Shown here piece by piece: positions 1-11,659 of a stretch of DNA of 64,000 nucleotides. Source of the DNA: Parelaphostrongylus tenuis. Taxonomy: Eukaryota; Nematoda; Chromadorea; Rhabditida; Metastrongylidae. A program made the translations under genes and the position numbers. Under the pieces are notes generated by a model. The model ran no database searches, had not been told where the DNA came from, and saw nothing but the letters and a program-made list of their open reading frames with translations. Each line of letters starts with the position of its first letter. Positions within the stretch are counted from its first letter, which is position 1. The stretch lies in the NCBI GenBank assembly GCA_019055375.1, contig JAHQIW010000877.1, positions 45,024 to 109,023 on the forward strand. Reading direction: 5' to 3'.

Positions 1-275
1 GCGGCAGCTTTTGAGGTCACCTAATTCGACACTGGTATCGGATGTGGTGAATGGTCCTAGGAGATTTGACATACAGCCTTTTTGCGCTCAAGAGGCAACT
101 TAGCAGCCCTGTTTGCACTTACTTTTGGGACGATGATTCCATTTACAATTGGCATATGCCCTCTCATGCCATTAGAAACACAGTGGCAAATACATTTTGA
201 GAACAGCTTCATTCGTCAGTGCATTTCGCTTTTTTCTCATTCTAATATGGTCGTATGCTTCCAGGGCGAAACAGT
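1..275 (-). repeat. RepA segment, copy 4 (partial)
   Basis: The first ~275 bases match 44,700-44,965 with the same order of words, for example the stretch around 108-140 (cagccctgtttgcacttact) against cggccttgtctgtactcact at 44,812. That places it as a minus-orientation piece of RepA, equivalent to about 27,000-27,290 read in reverse. Similarity fades near 275. It is cut by the window edge. No coding content is recognised. Confidence 0.7.
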
Positions 276-3200
276 GAACTATGTCTTCATGCAAAGTGCA
301 TGTGCTCTCCACTTTGAAAATAACCATGATAATCATTGTCAATTAAAATGAAGAAGCAATAGGTTTGAGTTGTTGAACGTGTATATATTGATATCACACT
401 GATGGAAGCATACCAACGTTTACATCTTGCTTTATGTGCCGACATTTGTACATCTAAGTCATGCGATGAAGATTCCGACGAAAAATTGAATAATGCAGCA
501 GACCTGTAAATCCTCATGTCTGGGTGTGCCTTCAACATGCGGTAAATGAATTACATCTGCAACAAGAACATGTAGTTGATACTGATAACGATATTCTTTT
601 TCTGAAGATCTCTCAGCGGTATAATAAGCGCACTACAGAAAACTAAAGTTCTAGCTCAATATCCTCCCCAACACTCGCCTGCAATCAAGCAATAAACATC
701 TCGAGATTTTCCCTGGCCCCACGTTCCTACGAGAGTGCAAGCTCTGCTCGGCCAGTATTCACGACATTCATAGCAAAGACAAAATTGCCAGGCAAGTCTC
801 GAAAGAACATAGGAATCTTTGAAGACTTCAGGGCGATGAAGGAAAGGAGGAAATGAATGAAATACGCATAAAACGAAGGTTAAGAAAATTCTTCATAACA
901 GCAGTCCCAGAAGTATAATAACTCCGATATTCGGTTAGTGACTCCTGAAAAATTACTAGCTATGTGATGCTGGAAAAGTTGCCATAACTTAAGTTGCTGC
1001 TCTCATTTTGCCATTAGCTCTCTCACACCTTCAGTTTAAAGCTTACACACCACGTACATGTCTCAAAAATAATCATCAGGCATTTTGAAATCTAAGCGTA
1101 GCCTCATAATACACTTGAAACGGTAGGTATGATATTTCACGACTACCAGCCATGGCAATCGGGTGTACATCGTTCAGTGATTTTAGCACCTAACGGCGTG
1201 TATAAAACGTTCGTCTTTGACCTCTCTATGTCAAGGATAGATCCCGAGGAACTGACTGAACGAAGAGGCACCGTGCATCTGACGAGTCACATCCAAAGCT
1301 TAAACCGTAGTTGTCGAAATCGGAAAATTAGGGGTCAAACACATGAAAAAAATTTGAGGTTAGGTGCTGTGCGACTCAAAGCTGTGAATTTTGATTTCAA
1401 TTCTCCGAGCTCGTTCTATCATTCGTCGACGTCTATGGATATTTGCGTAGATCATTTCCTGGAAGAAGAACTCCTTTCCTGACCATTTAGTAGCGAATCG
1501 CCTCTAAGAATTGCCAGTGCTAGAAAGTAGCTTCAACTCTTGCAGCCGATGAGCCAAAGTAAAAACAATCATCTGATAATTGGATCACCTATTGTAATAG
1601 CCTGCAATCCTACTAACTTTCCCAAGAACACTTTTTATCATAACAAGGAATTCGCAGAAGAAAAATTACTGTTATATCTAGACTTTAATCATTACAGAAC
1701 CGAAGAAGACTGAGATGGCGAAAGGTTAGCAGCAATGAGGATTGTTCATTTATCATATGTAAACTCATGGATGGAAAAAAACAATTAGTAATAGCCAGAT
1801 CTGTAAGCTTAGCCTATATTGACCATCCTGCCAATGAATGCGGTTCCGTTTGTGTTATACACGACTTCCGTGCTTGCGTAATGGTAGGATTTACGTGTTT
1901 AAGATCATGAGATCCTCTGTTATTGATGCAGGTTGGTCATGAACTTGATCCTGTAGAATATGTAGAGAATTGGAAACGTGTGCTGGTTTTGGAATGAGCA
2001 TTAGTGTTGTAGCACTATCTGACTACTTGACTTCTTTCGTGCTTGCGCGTCATCATTATCTCTGCTTTCATAATCTTCTCCAGGTTCGACATTTGATTAT
2101 TTTTTATTTCGCTTGCTAACTGATAACACGGGTTTTCGATCCCCATGACAAAGATACGCACTCGAAGCGCATTTCGTGCTCCAGTAAGTAAATGGATTTC
2201 TCAACAATGACATCATGCCATCGCACTAAGGAACATTCACAACAAGCGGCGTTGAGGCACTGAGTCTCAAACTTCCTCCGAATTTTTCCTGATTTCATCG
2301 AATTTTCTTCTTATTGAGCATTCTTACTCTACCAGCTAGTGTAGAAAACAGCCAAGTTCTTCCAATAACATGGTGTGCTACAAGTCAAACATTGCTGCAA
2401 AATGTACATCGAATGAAACTTTACTTGTGCTCACAAACTGTAATATCAAGGTTATACGTTTTGTCAGGGATTCGCTTTCGAAGCGGAGAAAAATTTCAAC
2501 GGAATGTCAAATTGCATTTCCCTTGTGACATGCCAACGAATTTCGACTAGTCGGTAGCGCACGGCCGCATCGAATTTGCGGCCACCAGACACCTCGATAT
2601 AGATTAGCCGCTAAGCAAACCCTGCCGGATTTGTGTAACACGATTTCATATTTCCGGTTACACTGCAGTGAGATTGACGCTCTACAAAACAGGCATAGCG
2701 TTGGAATAGCGGCGTCTTACTCTATCAAATGATTATCAATAGTCTAAAGAAAGAACTGCTCTGTCATGCGAGAATTTTTCTCGTGTGAAACACAGGTGTC
2801 TTTCTTTTGCTAAACATTATAAAAATGCTTATTAAAAAATGGCCATGTAGCGCAGTAGCCAAAGATTTAAGCCGTCGAATAGTCACCGACAGTGCAATGG
2901 AGAATACCTGTCCAGCGAAAGGGATCGTTTCCACCTTTGTCTGCGTTTACCAGAAAAGGACCTTGTTACTCATGATTGTTTTTGATTCACTTCGAATTGT
3001 TATGATTCCTTTAAAAAAAACAATCTATGATGGTCTTGATTATCAAATGAAACAGACGAAAGAGATTGGAGCATTCTTGAAGTTGTTGTTGAGCACGGAA
3101 GAAAGTTTGGCAGTTCTGATTGTGACGGTTTTGACCGTTGCACACTGCAGCGAAAACCAGGTGTTGCCTCTGATGCTTCAAATTTCATCACAACCAGTTT

Positions 3201-3295
3201 GATTATAAGCAGTCAGTCAATATGTTCAAAAGATATCAGACCGTGTGATAATTTGTGAAAATCCTAGGACCGACTCTCTTTTAACCTCGGCATAG
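276..3295. other. unassigned sequence
   Basis: I recognise no element or gene here. The longest open frames are 1,129-1,482 (+, 117 codons) and 2,807-3,202 (+, 131 codons). Neither shows a motif, signal peptide or convincing splice context that I can name. They could be exons, old transposon coding or chance frames. Confidence 0.4.
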
Positions 3296-3420
3296 TTTGA
3301 AATAAATGATTATCCTCTTCTGTTTAGCCGCTCCGAGGTGTTATTGATATTATCTATTGAATATCAGCGAAGCATATGACAATACAGTTAATAATGTAGC
3401 ATGAATATTACAACAGTCGT

Positions 3421-3465
3421 GGTGGCTTACGCTTCGACAAGGTTCGCCATCTTCAGAGGCTGGAA
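3421..3465 (-). ncRNA. hammerhead ribozyme relic, Penelope type (HHR3)
   Basis: On the minus strand CTGAAGA (3,456-3,450) is followed by a short GGC/GTC stem with loop GAACCTT, then GAAG and CGTA. The usual GAAA is changed at its last base (A15.1 to G), so activity is doubtful. The layout equals the better preserved copies at 14,531 and 40,400. Confidence 0.5.
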
Positions 3466-3654
3466 AGGTCAAAGTGATTCGCAAATTATTAAATCAAAGG
3501 CCTTCGTAACCCCAGCAGAAAACGTAGGAGATAATTTTTTGGGTCGCATAGGAAAAACTTCATTTCAAAAACACTCACCGCTTAGATGTATCGCTCTTTC
3601 AGTTAATCACTGAAGACCTGCCACTTGGAGTCTATGCTTAAGTGAGACTGTGCC

Positions 3655-3845
3655 TGGCTCAAATCGCGAATAATAGCCTGAGGTATGGTGCGAGGTCACA
3701 CGTTATTACAAGGCATTCCTCTTTGCGGTTCATTTTTGGGCCTTTTCTATGCATCCGGAAAGCTTCCAAAGTTTTGCACGTAGATTTTTTTTTGATCCCT
3801 GTGCAAGGACCGTGAATTTAACCCTCTGCATCAAAGAATAACCTG
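3655..3845 (-). pseudogene. PLE GIY-YIG endonuclease C-terminal relic
   Basis: Minus-strand translation gives a run with STCKTLEAF, then PKMNRKEECLVITCDLAPYL, the same block as at 11,690-11,815 (KTSARKTFGVFW...MSRKDECVTITRNLA) in the better preserved element. This is the C-terminal end of the GIY-YIG domain that follows the reverse transcriptase in Penelope-like elements. Stops and frame breaks lie upstream, and no N-terminal part is present. It is the left half of the inverted pair. Confidence 0.7.
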
Positions 3846-3941
3846 TGAATTGAGCCACTTTGCAACTGTGTAAGAAAGCACCTAGCTGGAAAACGTAACT
3901 CCGACCCTAAAACCCCACTAGGCGCGCACAAGGAACAGAAG

Positions 3942-4110
3942 CATAAAGGAGCAGATTTTGACGTTAAAATTTACGGTCCTTGCACAGGAATCAAAAACAT
4001 CTACGCGCAAAACTTTGGAAGCCTTATGGATAAGAAAAATGAACCGCAAAGAGGAATGCCTCTTAATAACGCGTGACCTAGCATCATGTCTCAGGCTAAC
4101 ATTCCCGACC
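3942..4110 (+). pseudogene. PLE GIY-YIG endonuclease C-terminal relic
   Basis: Plus-strand copy of the same end: ESKTSTRKTLEALWIRKMNR then KEECLLITRDLAS, read with at least one frame change after DFDVKI. It mirrors 3,655-3,845 and is followed by the same spacer and ribozyme-like motif. The amino acid pattern SxRKTLEAxWI is the recognisable signature shared by all PLE ends in this window. Confidence 0.7.
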
Positions 4111-4271
4111 TGAGTCAGACACAGTCTCACATCAGCACAGACTCCAAGTGGCAGGTCTTCAATGATTAATTGAAAGACCGAAACATCTAAACGGTGAGTG
4201 CTTTTAAAAAAGTTTTTCCTATGCGACCCAAAAATTTATTTCTTCTTTTTTGCTTGGGTTATGTAGCCTTT

Positions 4272-4318
4272 GGTTCAATAGAAGATGGCGAACCTTGCCG
4301 AAACGTAAGCCACCACGA
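4272..4318 (+). ncRNA. hammerhead ribozyme relic, Penelope type (HHR3)
   Basis: ATAGAAGA replaces CTGAAGA, followed by a GGC/GCC stem with loop GAACCTT and an intact GAAACGTA (GAAA at 4,300-4,303). The 5' core is mutated, so this is probably inactive. It is the mirror partner of 3,421-3,465. Confidence 0.5.
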
Positions 4319-4440
4319 CTGTTGTAATATTCATGCTGTATTATTAACTGTATTGTTATGTGCTTCGCTGATATCCAATAAATGATATCAATAACACTTC
4401 GGGGAGGCTAAACAGAAGAAGATACTTATAATTTGTAATT

Positions 4441-5670
4441 GGTAAGCCGAAAGTTGAAATATTACTGTTGTGAGTATTCGCCAATGGCTCTGCCATTAAA
4501 ATTGCCGCAGACTGTTCAGAATTTCACATTTCGTAAAGCTGTTTTCGCATTACCATTTGATTCACAGGCAAGTAGAAGCACATGTAAAGTTATAAGTTGT
4601 TATTATAATTAGTAATTGATGGGTTATCGCATCGAACTGCTATTGCTCCACATTTTGATTGACAGTAGCTTCAATGTCATGTCGTAACGGTTAGAAATGT
4701 ATACACAACCTTACGTACAGTTCTAAAAATGGTTTATAATTATAAAAATATGCAATCGATATTAGTGATGAATGCCACAACAAGGATCAGAGAACATTAA
4801 GAAAGCATTGCATTCGTGTCGTAGTGTTTGGCTTCGACGTAAAGCCATTCGATAAAGACGAACACCTCTGTCGCTTCTGGCATTTTTATTGCGGGTACGC
4901 TTAACCATTTTGTGAATTTTTTATAAGCATTTCATAACTGTTGGCTGCAATAAGCATCAATTTCAGTGGAATTGTGGGAGTATAAAGTAGTAGATTAACT
5001 CATCATGTCATGACTCCTGGCCAACCCTATGAACTGAATTGGGGTCATTTAAATATCTTTTGCTAACCAAGTGCGATTTTTCAATCCCTTTTCAGGAAAT
5101 GTTGTTTCTCTGAATTTTACTGCAAGTGATATTCTTTGTGAAGTCTCGTATTTCAAACAAATGCAATCAAACAGTCTATTTCATCCGACAGGCATGGTGA
5201 GGTACTCAATGTTTCAACTGCTTTACGACTGCAGTGATCTCTAGTAGTCTATTAAATCAAGTTACACTTGCAATTTTCGAGATTTGTTATCGCAGTTAAA
5301 CTTCGAATAGAATGAAATTTTCTAGAAGATATTGACCCTTATGCGTCTTTTGATTTGAGTGGCTTCCAATAGTGGTGTGATCTTGAAATAATCATCTGAG
5401 AAGATTGAGTGACACGCAACATCTTAACCTCAGACAAGAGTTGAGCTCTTGTTCATCCTTACTGAGAGCTGATGGTACCACTTCACCACTTCACCACTAA
5501 GGCTATTGCTTTGCGACCACTCTTCGATATGAATCATCAAAGCTGGCCGCAACCTACCATTAACTGATTTGGTCCGACAAGCATATTCGCTATTCAGTCG
5601 AGTTGAGCTGGCTGCTTTTCTATGCGTATAACCATTAGTTCTTTCAAGTAAACTCTTTTAATTTATATTT
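4441..5670. other. unassigned AT-rich sequence
   Basis: No element, exon or RNA is recognised. The RTE relic downstream begins abruptly, so no endonuclease-coding part is visible here. Confidence 0.4.
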
Positions 5671-5674
5671 TCTT

Positions 5675-7245
5675 GAATTGAAGGAGAACGAGTACGTCGT
5701 TACACCGGTCCTCCCTTCCGAATTCCGACATGCTGTATCGTCGGTGAAGAACAGAACAACACCCGATCCAAAGAGGATTAGACAAGAACACCTGGCGAAC
5801 CTGCCGCCAGTTCTCATCAACACCCTGGCTCGGCTCTTCACTCGCTACCTGTCAGAATGCAAGGTCCCTATTCAATGAAAAACCTGTAAGACAGTATTGT
5901 TGTTCAAAAAGGGAGACATTCACGATATAGGCAATTATCGCCCAATCTGCTTGCTGTCCGTTGTCTATAAACTCTTTACTCGAGTCATCCTAAACAGGAT
6001 TGACAGAGCACTGGACGAAGGACAGCCATGCGAACAAGACAGAGTTCCGAAAACGGATTGAGCACCATAGATCACATCCACACGTTCACGAGACTCATTG
6101 AAGTTTCGCGAGAGTACAAACAACCACTCTGTCTCACTTTCATCGATCTGAACAAAGCCTTTGATTCAGTGAAAACAGAAGCGGTTTTAGAGGCTCTGGA
6201 TAACCAGGGTGTCGCTAATCGGTACATAATGATCCTTCGTAAGCTTTATAAAGATTTCCAGACCAAAATAACACTATTCTACAACAATATCATCATTGAC
6301 GTAAGAAGAGGGGTTCGACAAGGCGATACAATTTCGCCGAAAACTATTCACTGTCATCCTACAAAACATCATGGGAACATGAGAATGGGACGATATGGAA
6401 GTAAAAATTGACGGTCTACAATTAACTAATTTTCGCTTTGCTGACGATATCGTTCTCATAACACAAAACATCAACCAAGAGGAACGAATGTTGACCGAGA
6501 TCGATACGTCTGTGGAAAGATAGATTTCATGAGGAACGGATGGGTTTTGAATGCCCCATTCACGCACAACAGAACAACAATCTCCGAATGCTCCAGTTAC
6601 GTCTATCTAGGTCGTGAAAACAACATGATGAACGACCTAGCTCCAGATTGAGCAGGAGGAAACGAGCGGCTTGGGGAACGTTTAAGAGCATCGAAGATGT
6701 AGTGAAGAGGACAAAGAACATCCGACTCCGTGCCCACCTTTTCGACTCGACAATTATCCCTGCCCTATCGTATGCAGCAGGAACCTGGTCGTTACGTAAG
6801 CAGGATAAAAGATCACTTGGCGTTTTTGACCGCGCAAATGAAAGTTGGACGCTAGGAGTATCCCGTATTCTGCAAATGAGAAGAAGAAACCAAAGTTTCG
6901 TCCTACAGCAACGATCTCAAATCAGGGACGCCATTCTACACGCCAGGATATCGAAGATAAGGTGGGCCGGACACGTGATGCGCTTCAACGACAACCGATG
7001 GACGAGAGCCGTTACTGACTGGATTCCTCGGGACATCAAGCGCTCTATAGGAAGACCACCGACCCGTTGGTCCATTTCTTCACAAAAGCTATAGAAGAAA
7101 AATATGATTCCCAACGAATCCCTAGAGCGAGGAGGACCTACTGGGCTCTCTTGCACGCAGTAGGGAAAAATGGAAGTGTTGTTGGTACCCGCTCAAATCA
7201 CTCTGCGATCAACGGGTCGACAGGTGACACAGGTGAAGTGAAATG
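5675..7245 (+). pseudogene. RTE-clade LINE reverse transcriptase relic, copy 1
   Basis: Several frames on the plus strand together give most of an RTE-type reverse transcriptase. In order: PSEFRHAVSSVKN (5,715), YRPICLLSVVYKLFTRVILN (5,937), LCLTFIDLNKAFDSVKTEA (6,130), DVRRGVRQGDTISPK (6,299), RFADDIVLI with the catalytic FADD at 6,437-6,448, and the C-terminal ARISKIRWAGHVMRFNDNRW (6,941). Frameshifts occur near 5,876, 6,055, 6,345 and 6,520. The endonuclease is missing, so it is 5'-truncated. The 3' end carries acaggtg repeats (7,219-7,235), as in the other RTE copies. Non-autonomous, dead. Confidence 0.9.
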
Positions 7246-8980
7246 CTTTCCAGCAGTCGTCAGAGTGAACCAGCGATTCAACTCTCGTCCTAGGCCGATT
7301 TTGGTCACCACTCAATCTTTTAAATTGGTGTTTCATCATCATGTCACTCATGAAATTAGTTAGATTTCAAAAATCTTGGTTACACATATAGAAAAGCTGT
7401 CATCTCAGCTGAGTTTATTGCCAAAATGTGCTCACCAGACCAAACCTGTCAAGAATCGGTTGTTGACAACATCGATAGTTTATATCGAAAAAGGAGTGAT
7501 TGTGAAGCTTTGGTGGCGCAGTGATGTACGCGCTTTCACTAGGGGTGAAATGCGCGATTAACTCCTGACAGAGGGCGAATTTTTGCGTACCGCTCAGTCT
7601 TCTTAAATGAAGTATGTATCATTCGAACAATAGTACAAAATCTATTCTGTAAGTGCGCAAAATTCTCACCACATTACAACGAATAAAATTGCACCTTTTT
7701 TTGAAACCAGCCTCTTCCTAAAAGGTGTTAGAAGCGACGACAACTCACAAGACCCAAATGAATTTTATGGGATCGTGTCAGATACCAGCATCTCTCAGAG
7801 TTAGTGCTTTTTTTGCTTTATTTCATTCGCCAAACGTACTCTCTCTCAAACTTCATGCGGTTGTACTCATTGTGAAATGATATATTCTTTACAGCCCCAG
7901 TCCTTGAATGCAACGAAACAAACATGACAATGAAATATAGAGAGGATACTCTGTGGAAGAGCACAACTGCAAGAGGTTTGTTTCTCACATGACATATTGA
8001 TTTAGTGTACGTTCCTATCGGTCAAATGACCACATTTATCGTTTGTCTGCCTTTGAACAAAGGTTATTCCTTCAGAGAGCCTGCGATGTGATCCCCATTT
8101 CATCTATCCATCGACGGATAATATAAACAATCTGGAGACCAAAAGTTTCCAAATAAGAGAAACCTTGTTTCAACTTAGTGATGGGCTTGGTTCTTATGTT
8201 GTTTACTAGATATATAGCTGTAAAGCATAAAATGATTCTCTCGTAAAAGCCGAGTTCAAATGTAAACACCAAAGCCAGACTGACTTCGATTCCGTGGGCA
8301 GCAACAATACGACCCTGGAAGATGGTATCATTGGCAGCAAGGTGTTCATCACGTAGGGATACGGAAGTCAAACCAAAGCTATACTTCAAGTTTTCAACAC
8401 GAATATCGGTTGTTATCAAAACAAAACCTGATAAATATACTAACATTCGCATTATTCAATTTACTAGCCATGGGCAATCAACTGTTCATACAGTGTCGGG
8501 CAATCTTATCAATGAACGTGTAGTGTTTTTTATCTCTGCACTGTGAAGTGATTTCTTTAATTTTAGCGTGCACAGTAACATCTTCGTTGTCAATGTTTAT
8601 ATAAATAAGTGGAATATCCTTTTACAAGGGGACTTGCTCAAAGAAAAGGCATCGTGCAACTGACGACGCTGTAAAGCCAAAACACGTATTTGGCACTTTA
8701 TATGTGCCCTAACAGACCTCATGAAGGACTCAAAACATGTTGTTGGACTACTTACTTGCTCAGATATTTGGTTTTCCATTTAGGTGCTCCTTTATTCACA
8801 CATAAAGTTGTCTACCCGTTTAGCTAATGTAATCATCACCGCTTTCATCAAACAATCGATGAGATGGATCATTTTGTATCTGCCACCCGCGATTCATCAA
8901 ATGAAAAGATGGTGATAGCACAATATCATTGTACACCATGCTGTCGCCACATACGCCTCCGTCCTTGTTACAATGCGGGG
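7246..8980. other. unassigned sequence
   Basis: No repeat family shared with the rest of the window is recognised. One open frame is listed separately (8,072-8,452). Confidence 0.4.
8072..8452 (-). CDS. open frame of unknown function, 126 codons
   Basis: This uninterrupted minus-strand frame is one of the longest outside recognised transposons. It starts MRMLVYLSGFVLITT, which looks like a short hydrophobic leader, and has a second hydrophobic stretch (SLALVFTFELGF, then ILCFTAIYLV) near residues 58-82. No known domain is recognised. There is no paralogue elsewhere in the window to test conservation, so it may be a chance frame. Confidence 0.15.
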   Translation of the reverse strand: MRMLVYLSGFVLITTDIRVENLKYSFGLTSVSLRDEHLAANDTIFQGRIVAAHGIEVSLALVFTFELGFYERIILCFTAIYLVNNIRTKPITKLKQGFSYLETFGLQIVYIIRRWIDEMGITSQAL

Positions 8981-8989
8981 ATTGATGTG

Positions 8990-9050
8990 GGGCGTGGGGC
9001 TTTGACGAAGAGGGTGAGACTGCCGAAACACCTGTGTGGCTCTGGCGTAC
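8990..9050 (+). ncRNA. hammerhead-like motif, family HHR4
   Basis: TTGACGA (9,002-9,008), an imperfect stem II region with GTGAGAC, then GAAA (9,025-9,028) and ACAC-CT-GTGT as stem III. The base after the stem is G, which is not a permitted cleavage base, and the first core base is T instead of C. The order and internal words match 11,165-11,220, so the two are related. Probably inactive. Confidence 0.35.
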
Positions 9051-9344
9051 CAATCTCGCTAAGACATCAAGAATTCTTAGTAGTCATATTGAGTGTTAAT
9101 GAATTAATAATGCTCAAACTCATACAATCTTCCTCCTATCGGCTATGGCAGATTAGAAACCCTTCTGAGCTAAGCAATCAATCGTAGAAGCAGTTGCGAA
9201 CTGGATGACGGAGCAAGGTGTTAAGTAAATATCGATTTGTGCCACCGACTTATCGAGACCACTTCTCTTTAGGCACCTATAGATAGCGCTACTAACTTCT
9301 CTCGCACAGATGACAACTTAATATCTCCTTATGTTATCTTATTT

Positions 9345-9990
9345 GAGTGCGAAATATTGTTTTTTGAGCTTGATTTTACTTCTTAGACTCATCTGAGTTA
9401 CTGTCTTATTGAAATTGGATCGGACTATTATTAGCACCAAGTTTGGCTACTCGTTCCTCTCCTTTTATAGTGTGCGCATATTTTTTCGCCGTTTCGAACA
9501 AATTGTTGGTAAGCGCTTTTTCATGCGCTAAATGAGAGGAAACTGATTTACGGGCGTTTTTGGCTGCTCAGTTTACGGTACCACATATAGTTTCAACCAC
9601 TTTCTCAAAGTTTTGATTGAATGTTCAAAAATGGAAGCCAACTCTCATCTAAAACTTTTCGTGCAAAATTTGTATGTTCAGAACATACATTCAAATTACA
9701 CTCAGTAATGGTGAGTAATGTAAAAAATTTTAGACGGCAGACGAGGCAAAATCAGCATTCCACCCTTTCAAGTTCCTCCTGGCGTTCAAAGTTTTGCACA
9801 TCACTGATCTTTATTGGATTTATGTGTAACATTATACCTGTGCTAGAAGCGTTGAATGAAGGAATTCTAGTCGATCGGGCATGTTCCCATGCGAAGTCTC
9901 AAAATTTAATCCATTTCCTCTTGTGAGGAACAGACAGTGAAACGTCCCATATAGCGATACTAGACGGTTAAGCAAGAAAATCTTTGCAAT
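9345..9990 (-). pseudogene. Penelope-like reverse transcriptase relic
   Basis: Minus-strand translation resembles the PLE at 12.1-12.6 kb. A decayed catalytic region (a YGTF/CLFLTRGNG reading over the YIDD position near 9,950) has the same tcctcttg words as 12,567. Downstream come VVETIC, then LAHEKALTNNLFETAKKYAH followed by TIKGEERVAKLGANN, the region between the polymerase core and the endonuclease. Several stops and frame changes are present. No endonuclease follows, so this is an internal fragment. Confidence 0.6.
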
Positions 9991-11150
9991 CTACTTATAA
10001 TAATCACTGATGCCAAGGTTTATAGAAGTCAACCTTTTGAATCAAGTCTCTTGTCGTGATGCGACTTACTTTTTTGATGGGAACGGCTCGATCTTGAGTG
10101 GACTTCCACATACCGCTCAGAGGTAGGTTGTGAAGAGTGTTGAGAAAGTAAAGGTGGTTTGGCTGGCTCAAAGGAAGTGGCATAGCAAGAGAACGAAGAG
10201 CTTAACTCGTCTCCTCTTCCTCTCTTAAGCAACGCAACCAATTTTTGCCACGCGAATGTTTCAAATTTCATAAAATACATTTGCTGACGATTTCCGGTCT
10301 TTCAATAAAAGGGTTGCTGGAAAGAAGTGAAAATGCTCACCGAATAAAGGATAAAGCTCTCGGCGTTTAATAATTGCTGAGGTAGGCGCCATGCATTGTC
10401 TTCAATTTTTGACTTCGCTTGATGTGATCGAATGCACATCTGGCCTTTACAATGACTCGGGGTGGCTCCCGATTTATCAAGTCAGTGCTGCTTATCCCAG
10501 CAGACAACAGAGAGCAGTTTGGTACCAATCAACCGACTCTGAAGGAATAGATAGCATGGTGAGGCCATTAGGCGAGCTCGAACCATCGACTTTGTGTGCG
10601 ATGCAGAGTGTCTCCTAACACTGCGCCACATGCATACCTGCTCATCGAATAAAGTTTGAGAAACAAAATTGTTGTTTTTGATAAATACCAAAGCAATAAA
10701 ACTCGTACCACTGACGCATTGAGCGTAATTTAAGGTAGCTAAACATGGCTTTTACCGTTCAGCCTTTCCGGTGTTCCGAATAAGAGCATTGACGAAAAGT
10801 AAATAGTGCTCTCTTAACCTCGAACTGCATATTTATCGAATTGACTTGCTTGCGACCGTCTGTGATCGAAAATAACAAGTGAGAGTGTGAATATGGAAAC
10901 AATGCCCTTTGATCAACTGTTTTTATACTTCGTTATAAATACTCAGTGTAGTCTCTGAGAATGTTCCAAGCCTTCTTGAGGTTGATACGTTAGTCGCTTA
11001 CTTACGTTTCAGCAACCTCTCCCTCCTTATCACTGCCGCACGCCACACTAGCCCACCGTACATAGTTGCTGAGTAACTTAACCTACTTTATAGTAATAGC
11101 CGCAATTTCACGTGCTATCACCAAAAGCATTTCCCCATAACTACTACAAA
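9991..11150. other. unassigned sequence
   Basis: No gene or element is recognised. Short open frames at 10,029-10,280 (-) and 10,391-10,618 (+) show no motif. Confidence 0.4.
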
Positions 11151-11164
11151 GTATGATTGACTAG

Positions 11165-11220
11165 TGGAGCGTGCGGCTCTAAAGAAGCGAGTGAGACCGT
11201 CGAAATGTACATATGCCACT
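11165..11220 (+). ncRNA. hammerhead-like motif, family HHR4
   Basis: CTAAAGA (11,179-11,185, G5 changed to A), then a stem II region, GAAA at 11,202-11,205, and a loopless stem III AUGU/ACAU followed by A at 11,213 as the potential cleavage base. Flanks can pair as stem I (GGC before the core, GCC after the site). The G5A change should abolish activity. Confidence 0.4.
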
Positions 11221-11540
11221 AATGTATGAACCTCGAAGAGTCTTAGACATTTTCTTAGAAAAAGAAGTTCTGTGGAAACACGTGCGCTGTAGCAACTCCA
11301 TATTGTTTCTGATAAGATCTGCAAGCTATATCATAAGTCTTGCTATCAGCATCAGCAAGAGTCATCTTTTGTGCCAGACTTTTCTGGTAAGCATAGCCGT
11401 AGCCGTAGCAACAAAGCGCATGTGACAAAATTCAAAAGTTCGACTTTCTATAAACCTTGGTATGATCAGTTGATATAAGAAAATCGAGAAAACTTCTCTT
11501 GATTAGCTGAGGCAAGGTTGGTAAAGTAGTCGTAGTAATT

Positions 11541-11580
11541 CGGCTGACGTTTCGAAGACCCGTTTTCTTTAGAGCCTGGG
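11541..11580 (-). ncRNA. hammerhead ribozyme relic, Penelope type (HHR3)
   Basis: Minus strand: CTAAAGA (11,572-11,566) with G5 changed to A, a decayed stem II, then CGAAACGTC (GAAA at 11,553-11,550) and the cleavage triplet ending in C. It lies just downstream of the GIY-YIG end of the minus-strand PLE. The mirror copy at 14,531 retains CTGAAGA. Confidence 0.6.
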
Positions 11581-11659
11581 CGTACATAGTATTAGCCTAT
11601 TTGAATGATTCGCAAAATCTCATTCATATGTTACCTAGGTCGGGTTAAAAGATTAAACG

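Larger units (their letters stand above)
3296..4440. mobile_element. Penelope-like 3' ends, inverted pair
   Basis: Two copies of the same ~520-base end lie head to head around a ~100-base centre (about 3,845-3,940). From 3,840 down to 3,300 (minus) and from 3,940 up to 4,430 (plus), both run: C-terminal part of a GIY-YIG endonuclease frame, a spacer containing the shared word for 'cactcaccgctTAGATG', then a hammerhead-like motif and a shared tail (gatattcagcgaagcat and its mirror near 4,360). Inverted terminal repeats are known in Penelope-like retroelements. Both copies are decayed. Confidence 0.7.

Noticed and set aside
2807..3202. 131-codon frame as a gene
   Set aside because: No motif, no conservation partner in the window and AT-rich composition. 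Kept only as a note in the unassigned region.
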